Shown piece after piece: positions 7,507-11,228 of a stretch of DNA of 11,228 bases. Origin of the DNA: Bacillota bacterium (lineage in GTDB: Bacteria; Bacillota; Clostridia; Clostridiales; Clostridiaceae); contig JAUZPH010000077.1 in assembly GCA_030706065.1 (NCBI GenBank), positions 1 through 11,228 of the forward strand, given 5' to 3'. The notes below the pieces were generated by a model, which was not told the DNA's origin, did no database searches, and was given only the letters and a program-made list of their open reading frames with translations. Every line of letters begins with the position of its first letter. Within the stretch, counting starts at the first letter, position 1. The position numbers and the translations under genes were made by a program.

Positions 7507-8361
7507 TTACATATTCCCCAGGCTAACTCTGTTAAGATATCTTGTAGCCACTTCCTGCGCTCTGTGCATGAACTCCACATCCGTAGGCGGATTCTCAAGC
7601 TTATACCGAGGGAAGTATCTTGAGAGGTGGAGTGGAATATCCTTATCTATGTTGGCAAGGAATTTTGAGATGTCTTCCACTTCCTCCAGACTGTCGTTTT
7701 CACCGCTGACGAGAAGTGTGGTTATCTCCACGTGACACTTCGGTGCTGCAACTTCAATGGTTTTTAGAACAGGCCTCAGGCTTCCGCCGCAAACCTCATG
7801 GTAGTACCGATTGGTGTAACTCTTCAAGTCGATATTCATGGCATCCACATAAGGCAGCAGTTCCTTAAGGGGTTCCTCGCTGATATACCCGTTGCTCACC
7901 AGGACTACCGAAGCGTCTTCCTTTGTTTCCTTAAGAAGTTTTGCGCAGTCATAGACATATTCGTACCATATTGAGGGTTCATTATAGGTAAAGGCAATAC
8001 CGATATTATCCTCCGTAGTAAGTACCAGCTCTACCAGCTTTTCTTTAGGAAGGTACTCACTTGGTGCTTTATGCTGGGATATGCTGTGATTCTGGCAGAA
8101 GCCACATATAAAATTGCAGCCGAAGCTTCCCACAGACAGAATATATGTGTCGGGCTTATAATAGTATAGGGGCTTCTTTTCTATAGGATCCAGGGAAATT
8201 GATGTGATTTCGCCATAGTTCAGGGAGTAGAGTACTCCATCTTCATGCTTCCTCACATTACATTTGCCCACATGGCCATTTTCTATGACACAGTTATGGG
8301 GACACAGATAGCAGTGAAGTTTATCTTCCAGTTTTTTGTAAAACATTGCTTTTGTTTTCAT
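7507..8361 (-). CDS. amrS: AmmeMemoRadiSam system radical SAM enzyme
   Basis: Radical SAM protein of the AmmeMemoRadiSam set, expected to bind a [4Fe-4S] cluster and cleave S-adenosylmethionine. The cluster motif CNFICGFC (CxxxCxxC) gives Cys82, Cys86 and Cys89. It is preceded by a four-cysteine N-terminal block, C17-C20-C24-C34 (CYLCPHNC...GKC), typical of this family and of the related PflA-like activases. Other family stretches are TYNEPSIWYEY (125-135), MNIDLKS (175-181), VEITTLLVSG (211-220) and LHLSRYFPRYK (244-254). The protein ends at LGNM after 284 residues. Some longer homologues, as I recall, continue into a CPxCG zinc-ribbon-like tail, so this is a short form. It starts 18 bp after the Memo-AMMECR1 stop, with AAAGGAT as ribosome binding site, so the two form an operon. 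Substrate unknown. Confidence 0.93.
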   Translation of the reverse strand: MKTKAMFYKKLEDKLHCYLCPHNCVIENGHVGKCNVRKHEDGVLYSLNYGEITSISLDPIEKKPLYYYKPDTYILSVGSFGCNFICGFCQNHSISQHKAPSEYLPKEKLVELVLTTEDNIGIAFTYNEPSIWYEYVYDCAKLLKETKEDASVVLVSNGYISEEPLKELLPYVDAMNIDLKSYTNRYYHEVCGGSLRPVLKTIEVAAPKCHVEITTLLVSGENDSLEEVEDISKFLANIDKDIPLHLSRYFPRYKLENPPTDVEFMHRAQEVATRYLNRVSLGNM

Positions 8362-8379
8362 GGCATCAACATCCTTTAC

Positions 8380-9786
8380 TCATTCTTCCGTATGTCTTAC
8401 TACCTCGAATTTTTCAATGGTGTAATCTTCTCCGGCCCTAATACCGGCTTTCTGACATGCAATAGACAGTTGTTCGTCCACAGTGTCCACCCCTTCAAGA
8501 TCCGGGAGCAGAAGACCACGTTTTCGGCCGCTGGATACAATGACACCATACCTTTTGGGGTCCAGCTCCGGTCTTTGGGCAGGTACCGGCTCTTCCAGCA
8601 CATCGACGGAAAAGTCTATATCCAGAAGTTCCTCCTCCTCCACCTCTCCGAATCTTGGGTCGTTAAGCCCTGCTTCAATGGCGTTTCTCATTATCTCTTC
8701 CGCTATGGAGCCGGTGGTAGGAAGGAAGGTTCCAATGCAGCCTCTCAATTCGCCATACTTCTTCAAGGAGACGAAAACGCCTCGCTTTTTCTCCCTCATT
8801 TCCGCAGTGACATATTCGGGTACTTCTTCGAGTTCCCTGCCTGTAGTGATATAGGTGGTCAGGCTCTGCCTTGCAAGCCTCACATATGAATCTCTCTGAT
8901 TATGTTTTTTGTTATGAGCCTCCCGGCGCAGTCCTTCCAATTCCGCAAGCTTTGAACCGCCCTCTGAAAGTATATTAAACCTTACTATGCCGTAGCCTAC
9001 GCCAAAGGTACCTTCATAGCTTAGAAGGTCGCCGTTGAATTTGAAGCCCTCAAGGGCACCCAGCATTATAAGAACGGATCTTCTGCCGCATTCTCCGGCA
9101 TCACATACAGTTTCCCGATCTATATTAAATACGCCCAGCACATCACCCTGCTGCAGGAGCTGAAGAAATTCCCTGTCAAACTTTTCGCCGTGAGGATGAT
9201 AGTCATAGGGGCCGTCATCCTTCAATCTGTGGGACAGGTCTCCGCTGGCAATGAAAACTACTTTTTCACCCAATTCCTTAACAGCTTTACTTATGATTTC
9301 ACCAAATTTATAAAGTTCAATATCTCCCAGAGGAGCATAGGTTATATGGACGAGTTTATAATTGCTGTAATATTTGTTGATAAAGTATAGGGGGACCATA
9401 ACACCGTGATCAAGCTTAACGGTTATATTGTAGCTGCTGAGCAGTCTGTTATCCGCCATTACTACAGGAATCCCTTCTTCTGACGCCAGTTCAAAAATCT
9501 TATTGGTGAGAGCCTTGTCAGTGGCAATTTCCATTGAAACCTGATGTGCCCTAAAGTCCTTCAGGCTTCCCCGGAGCGGATCTTCATAGGCAAGGGCTAT
9601 GGCGTCCCCAAACATGGTACCGTGGGGAGATACAATCACTATGGTATCCGGTGCCAGCCGTGCGATTTCTTCTCCCACCTTATACATGCTGTCGCTGGTG
9701 GCGCTGATTTTTTCCTCTTCGCCTCTTCCCACCTCGGGAATTACAATAGGAGGATGAGGCATTAAATAGAAACCCTGTATGGTCAT
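8380..9786 (-). CDS. amrA: Memo-AMMECR1 fusion (AmmeMemoRadiSam proteins B and A in one chain)
   Basis: A 468-residue fusion of the two non-radical-SAM partners. Residues 1 to about 272 are a Memo-like domain of the class III (LigB/DODA) extradiol dioxygenase fold, probably metal-binding. His11 (PHPP), His55 (SPHG), His186 (SGDLSH) and Cys233 (GECGR) correspond by motif to the metal-site residues H49, H81, H192 and C244 I remember for human MEMO1. Residues about 299-468 are the AMMECR1 domain, with the invariant LRGCIGT (347-353) and the downstream NDPRF and DFSVDVLEEP stretches. A basic linker (about 285-298, HNKKHNQR) joins them. Fusion in the order B-A is a known variant of this system. 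The ATG at 9786 has GAGGTGAT just upstream and overlaps the stop of a possible small ORF (ATGA). The radical SAM gene follows 18 bp downstream. Family call firm; biochemical role unresolved. Confidence 0.93.
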   Translation of the reverse strand: MTIQGFYLMPHPPIVIPEVGRGEEEKISATSDSMYKVGEEIARLAPDTIVIVSPHGTMFGDAIALAYEDPLRGSLKDFRAHQVSMEIATDKALTNKIFELASEEGIPVVMADNRLLSSYNITVKLDHGVMVPLYFINKYYSNYKLVHITYAPLGDIELYKFGEIISKAVKELGEKVVFIASGDLSHRLKDDGPYDYHPHGEKFDREFLQLLQQGDVLGVFNIDRETVCDAGECGRRSVLIMLGALEGFKFNGDLLSYEGTFGVGYGIVRFNILSEGGSKLAELEGLRREAHNKKHNQRDSYVRLARQSLTTYITTGRELEEVPEYVTAEMREKKRGVFVSLKKYGELRGCIGTFLPTTGSIAEEIMRNAIEAGLNDPRFGEVEEEELLDIDFSVDVLEEPVPAQRPELDPKRYGVIVSSGRKRGLLLPDLEGVDTVDEQLSIACQKAGIRAGEDYTIEKFEVVRHTEE

Positions 9787-9896
9787 AAGATCACCTCGTA
9801 TATTTTATTTATAAAAGAATAGGGTCGATAGTTTTGCTGGGACATCGCCCTGAAAAAGTCCATTTCCTCTACGGACAGGAATTTCGGTATATCCAA
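9783..9896 (-). CDS. Possible 37-codon small ORF overlapping the Memo-AMMECR1 start
   Basis: On the - strand an open frame runs from TTG (9896-9894) to a TGA that overlaps the Memo gene's ATG as ATGA, a classic translational-coupling arrangement. The peptide begins (M)DIPKFLSVEEMDFFRA and ends INKIYEVIL, with the residue mix of a real protein rather than random DNA. Inner starts are ATG at 9863 (26 codons) and ATG at 9845 (20 codons). AGAGGAA lies too close to the 9863 ATG, and only a weak AGGT precedes the TTG, so initiation is doubtful. It may instead be an untranslated leader or the remnant of a longer gene. I recognise no family. Confidence 0.3.
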   Translation of the reverse strand: MDIPKFLSVEEMDFFRAMSQQNYRPYSFINKIYEVIL

Positions 9897-9910
9897 ACTT
9901 AGTTTTACCT

Positions 9911-9916
9911 ATTATA
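9911..9916 (-). promoter_or_regulatory. Candidate -10 box for the Memo-AMMECR1/radical SAM operon
   Basis: A perfect TATAAT on the - strand, about 125 bp before the Memo ATG. The best -35-like sequences at normal spacing are poor (ATTAAG or TTAAGT around 9933-9939). Transcription would start near 9904, just before the small ORF's TTG. The region is AT-rich, so a chance match is possible. Confidence 0.35.
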
Positions 9917-9981
9917 TTTATAAAATTACCACACTTAATTGAGAACATGAAATTCATTAAAAATAAAAAATAAAGAACAAA

Positions 9982-9999
9982 TTGTACTCATCAGTACAA
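9982..9999. promoter_or_regulatory. Perfect 18-bp palindrome, candidate operator upstream of degV
   Basis: TTGTACT-CATC-AGTACAA: two perfect 7-bp arms around a four-base centre, ending 10 bp before the TATAAT at 10010, so it covers where a -35 box would be. GTACAA occurs again at 10017-10022. The symmetry fits a dimeric repressor site for the DegV gene or for both divergent transcripts. GTAC-centred palindromes recall FapR-type lipid regulators, but the match to the FapR consensus is only partial. The regulator is unknown. Confidence 0.45.
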
Positions 10000-10009
10000 A
10001 AATGTGGAG

Positions 10010-10023
10010 TATAATGGTACAAT
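10010..10023 (+). promoter_or_regulatory. Promoter of the DegV-family gene
   Basis: Two overlapping -10 candidates: TATAAT at 10010-10015 and TGG-TACAAT at 10015-10023, an extended -10. TTGTAC at 9982-9987 resembles a -35 but is 22 bp from the first box, too far for normal sigma-A use; a -35 within the palindrome would be non-consensus. This fits a promoter controlled through the adjacent palindrome. The leader would be about 35-45 nt. Confidence 0.5.
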
Positions 10024-10065
10024 TAAACTAAGGAACAATTTGATGCGGTTAATGGAGATGATCGT

Positions 10066-10929
10066 ATGCCGGTAAAGATATTAACAGATAGTACAAGCTA
10101 TATAAACAAAAGGCTGAGAGAGGAACTGGACATCAGGGTTATTTCAATGAATGTAAAATTTGATGATGAAAGCTTTAAAGAGACGGATATCGATAATGAA
10201 AGCTTCTACAGGAAGATGGAGCAGAAGGGAATACCAATGTCATCCCAGCCTGATATAGGAGAGTTCAAGGAAGAAATGACAAGGGCCGTAGAACAAGGCC
10301 ACAGCCTGCTTTGTATATTCGTATCTTCGGATATGAGCGGTACATATTCCACAGCTTTCATGATAAGAGATATGGTGCTTGAGGAATACAGGGATGCACA
10401 GATTGAGATAATGGATTCCCGGGTCAACTGCATGCAGCTTGGCTTTGCAGCAATTGTAGCTGCAAGGGCAGCTAAAGAAGGAAAGTCCCTGCAGGAGGTT
10501 AAAGCTGCAGCAGAAGAAAATATAAAGAGGAGCAGATTCCTTTTCATACCGGACAACCTTCAGTACCTAAAAAAGGGAGGGAGAATCGGAGGTGCCGGTG
10601 CACTGCTTGGAGGGCTTCTGAAGATAGTCCCTATACTCACCGTGGATGGTGGAAAGACTTCCATAACTGCAAAGGTCAGGACGAAAAAAAATGCAGCCGC
10701 CGCCATGGTGGAAAGGGTGGCACGGGAGATTAAGGACTACGGCACTGGAGAAATAGCAATCCATCATATAAAGTGTTTAGATGAAGCCAGACAGCTGGTG
10801 GACAGTGTCAAAAAGGCTTTGAACATGAACATGGATATACCTATATGTGACATCGGTCCGGTTATCGGGCTTCATGTCGGGCCCGGCGCCATTGGAATTG
10901 TATACTACACAGAAAGGCCTATGAGATAA
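10066..10929 (+). CDS. DegV family protein (FakB-like fatty-acid-binding protein)
   Basis: A cytosolic lipid-binding protein of the DegV/EDD fold. FakB members hold a fatty acid while the kinase FakA phosphorylates it for phospholipid synthesis. The protein is 287 residues, normal for the family. Family motifs are TDSTSYI (7-13), SSQPDIGEF (59-67), SSDMSGTYSTA (87-97), MDSR (116-119), LQYLKKGGRIGG (165-176) and the C-terminal GPVIGLHVGPGAIG (264-277), which supplies the His-Gly-Pro-Gly element around His270. GGAGA at 10054-10058, eight bases before the ATG, supports the start. It is divergent from the Memo-AMMECR1 operon and no fakA-like gene is visible here, so a role as FakB partner is a family-level inference; many genomes carry several DegV paralogues with different lipid preferences. 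Confidence 0.95.
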   Translation: MPVKILTDSTSYINKRLREELDIRVISMNVKFDDESFKETDIDNESFYRKMEQKGIPMSSQPDIGEFKEEMTRAVEQGHSLLCIFVSSDMSGTYSTAFMIRDMVLEEYRDAQIEIMDSRVNCMQLGFAAIVAARAAKEGKSLQEVKAAAEENIKRSRFLFIPDNLQYLKKGGRIGGAGALLGGLLKIVPILTVDGGKTSITAKVRTKKNAAAAMVERVAREIKDYGTGEIAIHHIKCLDEARQLVDSVKKALNMNMDIPICDIGPVIGLHVGPGAIGIVYYTERPMR

Positions 10930-10988
10930 TGGGTCGAGGTATTCTTCTCTATGCTCCGCTTTTTTATAGTAAAACTGAAAAATATAAA

Positions 10989-11023
10989 TTTGCTGGGTAT
11001 TGATTTTTTCAAACTGCAGCAAA
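10989..11023. repeat. Inverted repeat before the last gene
   Basis: Arms TTTGCTG (10989-10995) and CAGCAAA (11017-11023) are perfect. An inner TTGA/TCAA pair (11000-11003, 11009-11012) around five Ts makes an interrupted hairpin. It lies in the 153-bp spacer between the DegV gene and the membrane-protein gene. It could be a weak transcript structure or protein site; no T-run follows it on the + strand, so I do not call a terminator. Confidence 0.35.
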
Positions 11024-11082
11024 GCTATGCACTAATAAACACGTACTGTAAAATTGGAAAATGTATGTTGAGGTGGATTGAA

Positions 11083-11228
11083 ATGATATTGATAGTTATC
11101 TCCTTCGTTTTTGGCATTGTCGGATTTTTTCTGGGTGGAGCGATTGGTGGCCTTTTAGGTGCAGTTGGACTGGGCCTAATGGGAATGTTGAGTCCTGCAC
11201 TGTTTATTCTTGAACAGTTATACAAGAA
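11083..11228 (+). CDS. Small glycine-rich membrane protein, 5' part, cut by the window end
   Basis: An ATG at 11083 opens a frame that is still open at the last base (48 full codons seen). The peptide starts MILIVISFVFGIVGFFLGG and continues AIGGLLGAVGLGLMG, then SPALFILEQLYK. This gives one or two hydrophobic segments with closely spaced glycines (a glycine-zipper pattern) and a more polar end. AGGTGG at 11071-11076, six bases upstream, is a good ribosome binding site, and the upstream ATG at 11061 runs into a stop before this start. I cannot assign a family: the visible part is low-complexity membrane sequence. The - strand frame opposite it has no comparable start signal. Confidence 0.65.
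   Translation, partial: MILIVISFVFGIVGFFLGGAIGGLLGAVGLGLMGMLSPALFILEQLYK

Noticed and set aside
8245..8889. 214-codon + strand frame across the amrS/amrA junction
   Set aside because: Antisense to two firmly recognised genes; no ribosome binding site or recognisable domain.
10206..10556. 116-codon - strand frame opposite degV
   Set aside because: Antisense shadow of a gene with full DegV motifs.
10930..10968. Possible terminator after degV (TTTTTTA at about 10960-10966)
   Set aside because: There is a T-run, but the best stem before it (CGAGG with CTCCG) has a mismatch and a long loop, so it is not convincing.
11025..11225. 66-codon - strand frame at the window end
   Set aside because: Pro/Ile-rich shadow of the + strand membrane-protein frame, which has the better start site.
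1..11228. CRISPR array, tRNA, rRNA, riboswitch, transposase or phage genes
   Set aside because: No regularly spaced repeats, cloverleaf, known aptamer core or mobile-element protein motif was found on reading both strands.

Overview
The window looks like chromosomal DNA of an anaerobic, low-to-moderate GC Firmicute of the Clostridia. Three things point that way: strong AGGAGG-type ribosome binding sites, a dockerin-bearing secreted protein of the kind found in the cellulolytic clostridia (the Ruminiclostridium/Acetivibrio group), and an oxygen-sensitive radical SAM enzyme. I infer the group from gene content and cannot name a species.

Layout. (1) Bases 2-4734, + strand: a three-part MacB-like ABC system. 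It has the 3' part of an ATPase gene whose protein carries an AbrB-like C-terminal tail, a lipoprotein membrane-fusion (HlyD-type) adaptor, and a 976-residue FtsX-type permease. The ATPase is separated from the adaptor by about 225 bp holding a repeat element and a new promoter. The adaptor and permease genes are 11 bp apart and clearly co-transcribed. (2) 4735-4851: a second copy of the repeat directly after the permease stop codon, then a perfect hairpin that probably terminates transcription from both sides. (3) 4852-7374, - strand: a secreted 840-residue protein with propeller-like repeats, an SbsA-type Ig-like domain and a C-terminal dockerin. It starts at TTG and has its own near-consensus promoter. 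(4) 7507-9786, - strand: the AmmeMemoRadiSam pair, a radical SAM enzyme and a Memo-AMMECR1 fusion, probably preceded by a translationally coupled 37-codon small ORF. (5) 9897-10065: a divergent control region with a perfect 18-bp palindrome. (6) 10066-10929, + strand: a DegV/FakB-family fatty-acid-binding protein. (7) 11083 to the end, + strand: the start of a small glycine-rich membrane protein, cut by the window edge.

How the genes work together. The ABC genes should form one envelope complex in which the ATPase drives mechanical movement of the permease, coupled to the extracellular lipoprotein adaptor. The Memo-AMMECR1 fusion and the radical SAM enzyme are the complete AmmeMemoRadiSam set, conserved as a unit but without a settled reaction that I can cite. 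The dockerin protein has no recognisable catalytic domain and is probably a surface or cellulosome accessory protein. I see no CRISPR array, tRNA, rRNA, phage gene or transposase. The least explained elements are the GGGGACGGTTC repeat copies sitting on stop codons, the palindrome before degV, the small ORF before the Memo gene, and the AbrB-like tail on the ATPase.
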